A DNA stretch of 64,000 bases. Origin: Haematococcus lacustris (taxonomy: Eukaryota; Chlorophyta; Chlorophyceae; Chlamydomonadales; Haematococcaceae). Location: the NCBI GenBank assembly GCA_030144725.1, contig JASKMD010000031.1, forward strand, positions 6,378,808 through 6,442,807. The letters are read 5' to 3'. Shown one piece after another: positions 1-10,822 of this stretch (position 1 is the stretch's first letter; every line of letters begins with the position of its first letter). The notes under the pieces were generated by a model. It was not told the DNA's origin and ran no database searches. It saw nothing but the letters and a program-made list of their open reading frames with translations. A program made the position numbers and the translations under genes.

Positions 1-779
1 TGCTGCCCCTGCTGCTGCTGCACCTGCTGTTGCTGCCGCCGCCGCCGCTGCCGCCCCTACTGCTAGCCTGGCTGCTTTTCAGGGCTAGACACCTGCCATC
101 AGGTGCATTGGGGACATGAGGCTCCCTCGCGCCAGGCAGCTAAGCAGAGGCTGACTTGACTGAGGTTCAAATTGATGGACCAACCTGCATCATGTTCATT
201 CCATTCCTCGCCGTGGCAACACCACGTGCCGAGTAATCGCAGGCATAGAGGCTGACGCATAAGGGTGGACGTCATGAAAGAGGCTGTACTCCGCAGGGGT
301 AGGCGGGGTTTCTTTGACTGGGTTGTTGGTTGACGGGCCGGCCAGACCATTCAAAACGAAGCATCGCGAGTAGACGCGCTGGTATCTACATTACCAGACC
401 CACTACTCATCTCTATTTTTAAGGCCTCCAAAATTCAAAACGACTTTCGATCTTACGGCACAGTGAGTCGCGCTCGATTCCTCGATGTACTATCACATGT
501 ATCTCGATGTACATCGCAGGTCATTTCGAGCACATTTTTCATCTTGCCCCCTTATATTTTTGATATGTAGATACAAAGTCTCACACATGCTGATCAGTGT
601 CTCCCCCTGCGTGGTTAAGGCTAAGCTAGGTACGGGATTGCTAAGTTGACAGCCACAGCAAACGATGACAATCAGGCTCACTGGCTAGTGTGAGGATGAT
701 GAGGACAAGCACAAGGCTGAGCGTTAGTGTGACCAAACCTGTATGTATAGTACATCTGGCCTGCTGACTCACCCATGCT
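1..779. other. No gene recognised; start of window
   Basis: The first 60 bases are CTG/GCC triplet-rich, and 361-560 is noticeably less GC-rich than the rest. I see no conserved protein motif on either strand. Part of this is probably the 3' flank and untranslated region of the SET-domain gene that ends at 780. Confidence 0.4.
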
Positions 780-2959
780 TCACTTGTGTGACGCTGCATC
801 AAGATCTGCCAAGAACGCCTGCTCGCTGCGCTGACATCCGCACACGGCACAAGCCATGAGGCTGCTGCCCACGTCTGTAGGCGCCATAGTGCCCAGGCAA
901 TGAGGGCGAGGGCACACGAACTTCAGCAGGTACAGCTGCAGGTAGGTCGCCTCCAGTGGCCCACCCTCCGCCTCGCTGCCTGCCGGTGCTGGCCCCACAG
1001 GCCTCAGGGCAGCAGCTCCGCCCCCTGCCCCGGCGTGCAGGGCAACAGCCTGGTGCACGGCCCCAGGCTGCTGGTGCACCCGCTGGGTAGCTGCCTGCTG
1101 CAGCGCCTGCTTGTCCGGCTGCAGGGCTGATGCGCCTGGCTGGCTTGCAGGGCAGCTTTGTTGCACGTCTGCCATGTCCACATCGCCTGGCCCGAGCTCC
1201 GTCTCACTCCCCTCAGTGGTCTCCCATTGCTCATCGCTCTCAGCTTGCATGTCGATTGTTGGTGCTGCCCCACCGTCGTCCCAGCTGGCCTCCAACTGAA
1301 GCAACACAGGCAGGCGGAGGCCCAGGTTGGATTGAGGAAGACGAGGGCCTACCAGGTGATGTAGCAGGGCATTGGCCGCGAGTGAGTCACGACACTGACC
1401 CCGCAGCCCAGTGTCTTCAAAACACTCAAAACACAGGTCAGGGGTGTGCAGGGTGTACAGCTCATGGCTGCGTGCATGGCAGTCGTGTATGTTTGACAGA
1501 CCATGTTCCTGACATGAAACACAAGGAATATGAGTGGTGGTCCAGCACTGCTGCCAGACCACGCTGCCTGGTGTTATATCCATCTCAGGTGCAACGCTGC
1601 TGTCAGCTTGTTCCCCTGGCCTGCTGGCTGTAGTGCTTGCTGCAATGCATCAGCAAGCGCCTGCGGACAACCATGCAGCTCCTGGCTTCTGCAAGGAGAA
1701 GCTGGGAGTAGCTGGAGAAGAGGCGGGTTAGCCCGATACCCACACACCACCCTTGGGCAGGGCGGGGCAGGCTGCACTACTAGAGGTTTAGTAGGCGCAG
1801 GGTGTAATTGATGTGAGTAAGGGCGTAGGAGTGGGAATTCCATGCAACAGGGCAGCAGCAGACTGCTTCCCAGCGCTCCTGGGGCCTGAACCGCTCACCT
1901 GGCACCTCTGGCAAGAGCAGGTGAAGCCGTACACCTCACGGCAATGCGCCTGCCTGTCAGCGTAGTCCCAGCCAATGGGGCAGTAGCTCTGAAGCACCTC
2001 TGTGCCTGCAGCAGGAAAGTGAGGCATTCCCGATCCTTGACACCAGCCACTCCCAGTCTCTGACATCAGTCCCTGACACCAGCCACTCCCAGTCTCTGAC
2101 CTCAGTCCCTGACACCTGCCACACACTCAGCCATAAAGACACATCAAGGCAAGAATGTGCGCCACACTGCGAGCTGTAGTCCTCCCCAGTGCGAGACACG
2201 ACAGGCCCAAGCAGCCGCCAATCATCTCACACAATGTCATGCACTTGTTCAACTACGGGGTTCACCAGGAAGGCAGCCCAACACCCGGCCAAGCCCCACT
2301 GCCTTCCAGGCCTCCCTCCCCTCTTGCCCCAGTGCCCCACACTCCTCAGCCACGAGGGCCTGGCAGCCACCGCCCCTAGGGCTCTCTCATCGAACACCCC
2401 TGATGCCCACCCCTGCCCATGCCCCTGCCCATGCCAGCCCGTACCCACCCACCAACCGCTTACCAGCTGGCAGGTCGTGCATGGCCTTGAACACCATAAG
2501 AGTGTTTTGCTGGCCTGGGGCGTCGAAGTTGTCAAAGCGTGCAACGTTGGGGTTACACTCGTGGTTTAAGAGCGAGGCCAAGCCGTACAGGGCACTGCCT
2601 CGCAGAGGCCGGGTAAACGCCTCCTCCTCCTCCCCTTCCCCATCCTCCGGTGGCCCTGCCTGCGTTCCTGATGCTGCAGCTTGATGCGGTGAGGGGCCCA
2701 CGGCTGGTATTGCTGCAGTGGGAGGGTGAGGGTGGGGCTGGTCGGCAGACAGGATGCCGTAGGAGTTGCACTGCTCCTTGTGTAGCAGGGCGGCGCCCTC
2801 CTCCACACTCAGCCAGCTGCTGGTGCTGCCTGCAGGTCAGGCTCGAGGCCAACACATGGGCAGCTACAGCAAGGGTGAGTTGGGACTGGTTTCCAGGGCT
2901 GCTGCTGCTAGAGTTAGGGCACATCAGCCCTAACCCTTATTCCCTATCTCCAGGGCTGC

Positions 2960-2993
<34 letters not shown>

Positions 2994-4063
2994 GCTGCTG
3001 CTCATGGCCCAGGGTCCCATGGCTGGACGTTGTGTGCTGACTGCCTCACTGCATCTGGCTGGCCAGGTTGATGGCAGTCAGCAGTGTGTGAAGGCGCCTG
3101 GGACAATGAGTAGGGGCCAGTGGGCAGGGAGCACCCTACTGGTACCTCAGGCAGTGCATGTTGAAGTTGGCTGACATGCTGTGTGACACACCGCCTCACA
3201 CCATGTGTGTGAATCACTGTATGTTTGTGGCTGGCCTGCACCCCTCCAGGACCCTGTCAGGGGCTGTCCCTCACAGCCCAAGCTCCACTGCCCGCAACTT
3301 ACCCAGCAGGGGCAAGAGCTGAGTTGCCAGCCGGAGCTCCACAGGCCCCGCCGTGCCTTGCAGCTCCAGCAGCTGGATGTACCGCTGCCCTGACCACAGC
3401 AAGCCAGGGCAGCCACAGCACATTGGTGCCTGCACCCTAAGAATTCCGCTGTGTCATGTGCCTCCCATCAGCTTAGCTGGCAGCAGCTAGGGCCTGCATA
3501 CTGTGGTCACCTGGATCAGAAGCAGCTGCAGCTTTCGCAGCTGCAGCCGCTGCCAGGAAGCGGCCTGCGTCAACCTCCATGTTGTCTATCAGACCGTTGT
3601 CCAGCTGCTGGCGCAGGGTTCTGAATGCCCTGTGAAGCTCCAGTCAGCAGTGGCTCAGGCTCCAGTACGTGAACTAGCTGATGTCAAATGCTCTGTGCTC
3701 TGCTGCATGACACTGCTCCCCTACCTGCACACTTCTGAGCCATGCACCCAAGGAGTCTGCTGGGCAGCTTGCAAGCATTCAAAGCTGCAAAAACAGGCAA
3801 ACGAGCATTGGCCGCATGCAGATCCACCTGCGCTGCGTGCAGGCGCTCAACAGTTGCCAGCGGCCCATTTGCAATGTATGCCCTGCCCCGACCTGGCTCT
3901 TACCCGCCACTTCACGCAAGCAGGTGGCGCACACGGATGCCCACTGCGCCGCACTCGGTAATACAAATAATGGAGGCTCTGCCAGGACTATTTCGCCTCC
4001 CTTGACTACGCGAGTGGTGTAGAGGCCTCGACCCCGCTTTGAGGAAGAAAGGACCTCAAGCAT
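780..4063 (-). CDS. SMYD-type SET-domain protein lysine methyltransferase, multi-exon
   Basis: Family role: S-adenosylmethionine-dependent methylation of lysine on histones or other proteins. Exon 1 (4063-3904) opens with ATG and encodes the SET N-terminal signature RGRGLYTTRVVKGGEIVLAE followed by a CxxC. Further exons I can place by GT-AG borders are 3629-3511, 3389-3303, about 2812-2464, 2005-1899 and a last exon ending at TGA 780. The 2812-2464 exon holds the SET core, with CNSYGIL and then NHECNPNVARFDN (family NHSCxPN). The 2005-1899 exon holds the end of SET and the post-SET cysteines (YCPIG, YGFTCSCQRC). The last exon encodes KFVCPRPHCLGTMAP and MACAVCGC, the zinc-like C-terminal part seen in plant and algal SMYD/ASHR-type proteins. 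A full MYND finger is not obvious, so an exon between 3304 and 2812 or 3900 and 3630 may be missing from my model. Substrate unknown. Confidence 0.8.
2039..2110. repeat. 36-bp tandem duplication in SMYD intron
   Basis: The unit beginning GACACCAGCCACTCCCAGTC is present twice head to tail with a 36-bp period and one clear difference (GACATCAG versus GACCTCAG). It lies in the intron just upstream (sense) of the post-SET exon. Confidence 0.85.
2956..3002. repeat. (CTG)n microsatellite
   Basis: About 15 CTG triplets with one CTA interruption, in a putative intron of the SMYD-type gene. Confidence 0.9.
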
Positions 4064-4723
4064 AGCGTGCGGTCACTATAACCTACGGGCGGAGGGTATC
4101 TTAACCTACGGGCGGAGGGTATCTTAACGCAGTAACACGCATGTTTACGCGTACTCCATACACTACAGCATAGTCCTGCGCATGACCGGTACCCAGCATG
4201 CGATGCAATCAAGAGTGGGTGGCGGCTGTGCCCGGTCTTGCTCCTGAGGCAGGGCTTGACAAACTGCTTGTCTTGCGCGCATCTGCACCATCCGCCATAC
4301 TTCACTTGAACAACCGTGCCAGAATGTTCGCCCAGCCCGGCTTAGCATCAGCACCTGAGCAGCAAGCAGGCCAAAACGGAGTGTCAAGAGCTGTGGCTGT
4401 GGTCACTGCTGGTGCAGCATAGAGCATTTTGGTGTTGACACACTGGGCCTCTACAGGTGGCCAGATCATTGTCCATTGCGCATTCATCACTACGTTTGGC
4501 GTCAAGGGCCATTGCATCACATTAACACGGATGCCCGATTTAACACTGTCAGGTCGTGCCACACGAGGGATTTAGTGAAGCTGTCACACAGTGTCAGGGC
4601 TAACAGGGGCTGTCTGGCCAACGTTGTCCCAAATACGCTGCCAAGCAGGAACCTAGCCTTATAGGCTCCCCATGAGGCATCATGTGCAGGCAGGGGCTCA
4701 CCCATGTTGAGGCCGCCGTTGTG
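4064..4723. other. Intergenic, SMYD upstream region and GST 3' flank
   Basis: This is the space between two minus-strand genes. The only structure seen is a perfect 23-bp tandem duplication at 4079-4101 and 4102-4124 (unit TAACCTACGGGCGGAGGGTA plus TCT), 16-61 bp upstream of the SMYD-type start codon. No coding motif was recognised. Confidence 0.6.
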
Positions 4724-5727
4724 TCACACCATACTTTGCATGGCTGCCTTGTAGGGTGCGGGGCAGTGTGGCCGCATGGCCGCATCCTTCATGTAGCGTC
4801 GCACGGAGGGGTAAGGTGTGAGGTCATAGCTAGGGAAAAACCTTTGAGCACACACAGCATACACAGCGTTGGGTGTGGACCCGGTGGGGTGGTGGAGAGC
4901 GAACCTGGTCACTCTTTCTCTGCCAGGTGTGATATGACAATGATGCACATGGCATTGAACGGGACCGTACCGCAGCAGCAGTGTAAATGGCAACCTGCAG
5001 GCCTACAGCACCAAAGAGCTACAGAGCTGCTATGTGCGTGATGGCCATGGTGCATGGTGAGCATGGTGGGCAAGACATGGTGCATGGCGGGCAGATGTAT
5101 TGCTTGTGCGTGTTGCCACCACATGCCAGACAGGCAACCACTACACGAAGCGCTCGCAGTGGAAGGGGGGGAAAGGCAGGGCAGCAGTGGCCACTTCCTG
5201 GCATGCTGCACGCAGTGTGAATCAAACCTGGGTGGGACATAAGACCAAGCTCAAAGCTATCAGCATGGCTGGTGTCACAGTAACAGCATCCAGCATCTGC
5301 AATGCATGGACGGGGTGGGTGGGGTGCAGTGCCGATCACCATCACAGCGAGGCGGTGAAGGGAGGTGGGCTGCTGCGTACATATGCCGGCCGGCAGTGAG
5401 ACAGTGCGGCACCCAAGAAGCTCAATGCGCAGACCTGGGCCTGACCGCCCTGCAGCTGCTGTAGCCACAACTGCCGCTCACATTGGGATATAGATCAGGT
5501 AGCTGGCCACTACGATGTCAGCCGCCCCAAAGCTGTCCCCTGTGCTCAGTAGCAGTGGCATGGCCAGCAGGCAGGCAGGTGGCTGCTCAGCCAGCAGGCT
5601 TCTGGGAATGCAGGTGTCATGAGTCACACTGCAGAGCCTGCTGCCCTGCTCCTGGTGCAGCTGCTGCCACGGCTGCATGCCGTGTACAGTGCTGACAGAG
5701 CCAGAGCACACAGCTCTGCACCCCAGC

Positions 5728-5788
<61 letters not shown>

Positions 5789-7060
5789 GCTGGTGAAGTT
5801 TGTTGGGGCAGAGCGGCAGCCACCTGCGAGGTATGGCTTGGTGGTGAGGATGTCATTCAGGACACTGAGCAAGGCGGCCCCACCCGGTGTGGGCCTGCAG
5901 CCGCAACCACAGGGGGCAGCTTAGTGAGCGGAGCACCTGTCCCTGCCCCTGCCTGCCTGGCCCAGGCTCCATGTGGCCCTGCCAGGTTCCCTTGCCCCAG
6001 TGCTGGAGACAAGCAGGTGGCTGCCCTCACCCCTTGACAAAGAACGCCTCGCTCAGGGTTGAGTTGGCCCACAGCACCCACTGCGCGGCGACGGCCAGCT
6101 CGTTGGGTGGCAGCTTGCCATACCTGCAGTGTGCCTGTGGATGCATGTGGCATGTGCCTAGCATTGCCCTTCAAGGAGCAGCTGAGGTGCTGCCTGCATG
6201 CGCCTGGCCATGCTTGCTGAAGGGCATACTTGTTGGCCAGGTGCAGGACAATGGCTCCGGACTCAAACAGTGGCATGCCTTCATCCACCAGGGCTGGCAC
6301 CTTGCCAAAAGGGTTGATCTCTGCAAGGTGTACATCAATGTTTCTCACTTAAGCAAGAAGTAGTGGAAAGTGGCATGGCTCAGGTTCATACCCTCAAGTT
6401 CATTGTCAAAAAGTCAACAATGAAATTATGCCAGGCAAGGAGGTAGGGGTGAGTGAATGTGAACCTCTGCTGTGGGCTGCTGTGCTGTCCTAATGCCAGT
6501 CCCTAACCCTGCCAGTTCACCCTGCCAGTTACCCTTACAGGTATTGCATTAGGGTTAGCAATGGCCCACTTGAGACAGAACAGTAGCTTGCAGGGGAGAT
6601 GAGGCGTATGAGTCTACATGGAGTTGCCGTCCTGCAGACTCCTGTTACACCTCTGACCATTTGGTCTCATTCTAGCTGGGTTTGTCAGAGGCCAAGACCT
6701 ACTCAAGTACTCAGCGGTCTTGTGCTGACCAGATCGCATGTCCACCGTGATCGGCTCGTAGTCCAGCCCCAACTCTGCCAGCGCCCACTCACTCATTTTG
6801 CCCCGTGACCCCTGAGCAGAAGGATGTGTGGGAGCATGCATGCCACAGGGGCTCTCAGACATGGCAACAATCACATTAGGGGCTAATGCTGGGGGTTCCA
6901 TCTACCTCCCCTTGTCCCATTCCATTTAATAGCTCCTGCCTGTAGGTCCCACCGGGTTGGTGAAGAGCTTGATGGCAGCTGCAGCGACCCGACAGGTCCG
7001 CGCATGTGGTCGACACCTGTGGCCGTGGAGGGTGCGCGGGCTGCATCGCACTGCCTGCAT
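4724..7060 (-). CDS. Glutathione S-transferase, seven exons, 215 aa
   Basis: Conjugates glutathione to electrophiles or acts as a related thiol-transfer enzyme. GT-AG exons: 7060-6953, 6811-6703, 6320-6230, 6123-6031, 5894-5824, 5539-5482 and 4841-4724. All phases agree and the total is 648 nt including the TGA stop. The joined protein shows the thioredoxin-like N-domain ([53 protein letters not shown]). The helical C-domain follows ([49 protein letters not shown]). The 30 or so residues before KLFTNP are Arg/Ala-rich with no acidic residue, so an organelle transit peptide is possible but unproven. The start at 7060 is the ATG nearest the domain; an in-frame ATG also exists at 7156. The intron at 5823-5540 carries a long CTG run. 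The GST class cannot be fixed by eye. Confidence 0.88.
5727..5788. repeat. (CTG)n microsatellite in GST intron
   Basis: CTG triplets with CTT interruptions, about 62 bp, between GST exons 5 and 6. On the gene strand it reads (CAG)n. Confidence 0.9.
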
Positions 7061-8100
7061 CTCTGAGTACAGAACGACGGCAACGAAAGTTCGCCGTAGT
7101 AGGCGACGCAGCGGGCGATCAGATACACATGAATGTATGACGACCATGCAAAGCACATCACCTTGGACATGCTAAGCTGGTGGCCTGTTCTCAATTCCTT
7201 ACCAGTGCCAACAGAGGCTGTCAATTAGTTCTGAACCGTTTTCGTTGAAAGACCGTTGAGTCATGAGCGTCGATATCGCCGATTAACGTCGATTTCGCCG
7301 TGTGACTGGCGTAGTTAGTTGCACGAGTACACGTGGAAAATGATCCTCAGGGGATAGAACCTTGTAAACTAGCTGAGACGTGCAGATCGTGAGCAGCTGA
7401 GGTGCCGCCTAGGCTTATCTGCATGGTCAAAACTGAGCGTGGTAGAATCTGTCCTAGAACGTCTTGGATGGCACTGCTGCCACTACATGCCAGGCTTGCT
7501 ATAAGACGCATGCCAGGCCTGCAAGGGACGCCAACATCTCTACACCAGCCCGGAGTGTTTGCATGTCACACAATCACTGTTGCCACACACTGATGTCCAC
7601 ATAGAAGCGTGCAGCCTTGACATGCTGGCCTGATGTGGTGCCATGACCAGGCCCGTCAGCCAGTTCTTCCTGTCCCTGTCCCTGCCCAGGTCCCTTACCT
7701 CGGGTGCTAAGCTTGCCCCTGAGCCCCAATCCCACGTCCTGCAATAGGGCAGATGCCTGGACTGCAACACACCCAGCGCATCGGGGAGAGTGCAGCCGGG
7801 AGATGCCTGATAAACAACTGGTGCGTAGTGCGAGGTAGACTGTGATGGCCTAACGCAGTCCTCAACGCTCGAGGACGGTGCCATGCAGGTGTGTGCACCA
7901 CAAAGGATGAGCTCCAGGCTCATTGCTGCCTGCTCCTCCTCCCGCAGGACTGAACGAGTGGACCAGCTGATCCAGTGGCCATGCCCTGCAGCCTGTTCAG
8001 TGCTGGCTACCCAAGGCAGAGGGGACTACATGGTCACATACATCAGCCCTGGGGTGGACACTGTCCCCATAATGCATGCCACCATGCTGACCTGCCGCTC
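7061..8100. other. Intergenic, GST upstream and GPKOW 3' flank
   Basis: No conserved coding signal was found. At 7267-7302 there is a short imperfect repeat (CGTCGATATCGCCG then CGTCGATTTCGCCG) upstream of the GST. Short open frames here show no family motifs. Confidence 0.4.
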
Positions 8101-10439
8101 TCATTCATCCTCCATAGACCCCACAAACATGGCGATGTCGTCCAGCATCAGGTGGTGCACACTGAAGTCAGAGACCAGCTGCACTGCTGCCGCCCCGCCA
8201 GCACTCTTTGCATGCAAGCGCGCCTTGTTGCCCCTCAGTGGTCCCGACACAATCAGCACAGAGGCACCCACGTCCCTGGGCACCACTGTCTCCAGCGCAG
8301 ACTGCTTGACGTGCAGCACATGCTGGGTGTCATCCACTGACACATCGCAGCGACCGCCAGGGTGCACATCTACCACAGTGCCCTTCTTCAGGTACAGCTT
8401 CCCACCGCCCAGCTTTTTGTCAATAATACGCACCTGGGGCAGCAGCATCAGGTCAGGCAGAGGTAAGGCAAGCATGTATAGACATGGGGAGGGACTGGGT
8501 GGGGTGAAAGGTAGGGTGCTTTGCATCACGGCCAGCACAGCCAGCTCTACATAAGCCCCAACCTGCCTAGACTAGGCACCCTCTGCTGGATGCAGGGCTG
8601 CCCTTCACCTTGATGAAGGAGGTGAGCCACATGCGAGCCCCTGCAGCAGCTTCTTCACTTTCACTGTCACTGCTGCAATCACTGCGAGCGCGCTTCTCTC
8701 TGCCCTGCCCAATTGTCCTGCTGCCTGTGCCACCACGGTCATGGTGGCTGCTGTGACGATGTGCTTTGCTGCTGTCAGGCCGCTGTGAACCTTCTCTTGC
8801 TTCCCTGCTTTCACAGTCCTCCCCATCCCGGCCCTGCATGCCCTTGCTTTGTCCTGCCTTGCCCTTGTCCGGCGGCTCAGCAAGCACTTGACCAGCACTT
8901 CTATGCTCAGCTGCAGGGAAGGCACCATGAGTGACTGGGCGCTTGTCCCGCGCCTGCTGCTGTTGCTGCTGATTGCTGTGAGGCTCGTCTAGGTCTTTGC
9001 ACCTGACCTCCACGAGCTCGTGGCTAGGCATCAGCTTGACAGAGGCACGGCCTGGACAGGTCCATGGCACGCAGCCAGGAAGGGAATAGGCTGGCAATAA
9101 CCCACAGCACATGTCGCGGCATGTCCTTGGCATTGCTAATGCAGGTGTATGCGTTGAGGGGGCTGGTAATGAGGAACTGAGCTGCAGACTGGCAATCATG
9201 ACCACTCTGCGGTTGAAGTAGCACTCACAGCTGTGACCTTCTCGTTGGGGTAGAAGGGCGATGACCTGGCAAGCCAGGCCAGCATGCTTGCCACCTGTCA
9301 CCCTCATAGCCTTGCCAGGCCGTGGTCCTGGCTCTGTCTCACTGCGCTGCACCAGCTGCTCATCCAAATGTCGCACATGGCGTTGTCTGCCATTTGCTGA
9401 GGGAGGTAGCACAAGGTCTTGCCTCTGCACTTCTGCTTTGTCACCTGCATGGTGAATCGCAGCTTACAGAGCTTAGCTGCAGCGTATGCTGGCGGCTGAT
9501 ACTGTGCCAATGCTTGGCTTGCATGACGGAGAACACACCCACCCATCTTAACAACCTTGGGTTTGCCATCGTTGACCACAGGAACTGGCTTGGCACCCAG
9601 GCCCAACCTATCTGGACGGCGCAGATACTCTATTGGCTCAGCTGCCTGCGAGTTATGGCCAGGTTGCACACATCTTGAGTGATATGGACAAGCCTTTGCA
9701 AAATATGAAAGGTTGGTCAAAGCGAAAGAAGCCACGCACCTTTCTGTTGCGACCCACTCCCATGCCTTCGTGCCAGCCCATGCCCATGAGCATAGCACGT
9801 CCAAAATCAGCAATAGGCATGTTTTCATATGCCTGCGCAAGTAGCCCACCCTGAAGTGCTCAGAACCACCTAGGCAGAAGACGGAGCATATTACTAATGT
9901 GACTGGGTGCCATAGTGTGCTTGACTGCGCGGGCAGCTTACTTGCTCTCCAGCTGCATCAGGCAGCTGCTCCATGTCTCGTTTGAAAGCAAGCAACTCCA
10001 GCTCCGTACTGCCCTTGACCCTTCGGGCAGCTAGCTCTGATGTCTGCTCTGTGGTGTTCTGGCCATTACTGCCAGGCTTTGTACGCTTTGCAAGCCCAAA
10101 CTCGGTAATCAGCGGTCGGCTATCTACTGCCGCCAGCTCGAACTTTTCATTGGGATCGCCTGCTGCAGCTGCGTCGCTGCTGGGGGGCCGAAAGCTAGGA
10201 GTGAACTTGTTGCCAACTCCAGTCTTGAAGGTGTTAGCCAGTGGCGCAATGGTGGGAACTGTGCGCTTAGGGGCTGTACCAGCTTCGAGGTTTGCGGGTT
10301 GGACGACAGAGCCCTGTAGCCCCACTATTAACTGCCTGTGCTCCTGCTGTTCCTCCACACCACCTGCATCGATCCTAACCTTTGCTTTGCTTTTGGTGAA
10401 CACAAAACTGCGAGGCCTAGTGTCTTCAGCGTTCCCCAT
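8101..10439 (-). CDS. GPKOW/MOS2-type G-patch and KOW domain RNA-binding protein
   Basis: Members are spliceosome-associated RNA-binding proteins (GPKOW in animals, MOS2 in plants, Spp2 in yeast). Exon 1 is 10439-9942 (166 codons, ATG start, SFVFTKSK near the N-terminus). A GT-AG junction joins it to 9832-9740, which gives the G-patch: YENMPIADFGRAMLMGMGW then GMGVGRNRK. The next exons carry AEPIEYLRRPDRLGLGAKP, a family hallmark. KOW1 follows (RVTGGKHAGLACQVIALLP, then VKLMPSHELVEV), with a charged linker rich in Lys, Glu and Ser. The last exon contains KOW2 and the C-terminus (VRIIDKKLGGGKLYLKKGTV, LETVVP, LRGNKARL, DDIAMFVG), ending at TGA 8101. Domain order and ending match the family. 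Oddity: 36 bp upstream of the ATG the sequence is interrupted by a copia element and then a 13.7-kb LINE, so its natural promoter is displaced by about 19.6 kb. Confidence 0.9.
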
Positions 10440-10475
10440 CCTTTCCGCTTCTGCGAGACAGGCCCACCGAAGCCC

Positions 10476-10735
10476 TGTTGGAAAGCTTGCCCTCCCGGTG
10501 CAGTTGATTTAGAGCACCGGGATAGTAGGGCGTGTGCCAGCGGCCTAGCCGAAGAGTGTACGAGTGTGACTGCTTGATATACGGCAGTTGCCAGGCAGAG
10601 TACGGCACCCTGAACTGGTGTCGTCGTCTGCCCGTGCAATCTTAACAGGTAGGCGCTTGCTATGCGCCAGCCTGTTATGGCAGATCTGTGTAAAACCCTG
10701 AACTGGTGTCGTCGTCTGCCCGTGCAATCTTAACA
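10476..10735 (+). repeat. 5' LTR of copia element
   Basis: Begins TGTTGGAAAG and ends CTTAACA. A 40-bp segment is present twice inside the LTR, at 10608-10647 and 10696-10735, the second copy forming the LTR end. The same arrangement is in the 3' LTR. Confidence 0.95.
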
Positions 10736-10749
10736 GGTTATGGGCCCAC
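10736..10749 (+). other. Primer-binding site, initiator-Met half-tRNA type
   Basis: GGTTATGGGCCCAC directly follows the 5' LTR. It is complementary to the anticodon stem-loop of eukaryotic initiator tRNA-Met (loop ...GGGCCCAUAACC...), not to a tRNA 3' end. This matches the half-tRNA priming known for Drosophila copia. Confidence 0.85.
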
Positions 10750-10822
10750 GCGCTGACGCGTGTTAGGACGCCAGTAAGTTGCTGGCTAGGGTTCGTGTGG
10801 TTGACAGCCGAGTCGACCAGCG

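Noticed and set aside
4163..4562. Short frames between the SMYD and GST genes
   Set aside because: No motif, mixed strands, and composition like the intergenic surroundings.
7540..7923. 127-codon minus-strand frame between GST and GPKOW genes
   Set aside because: No recognisable domain and no splice-consistent link to either neighbour; probably chance.
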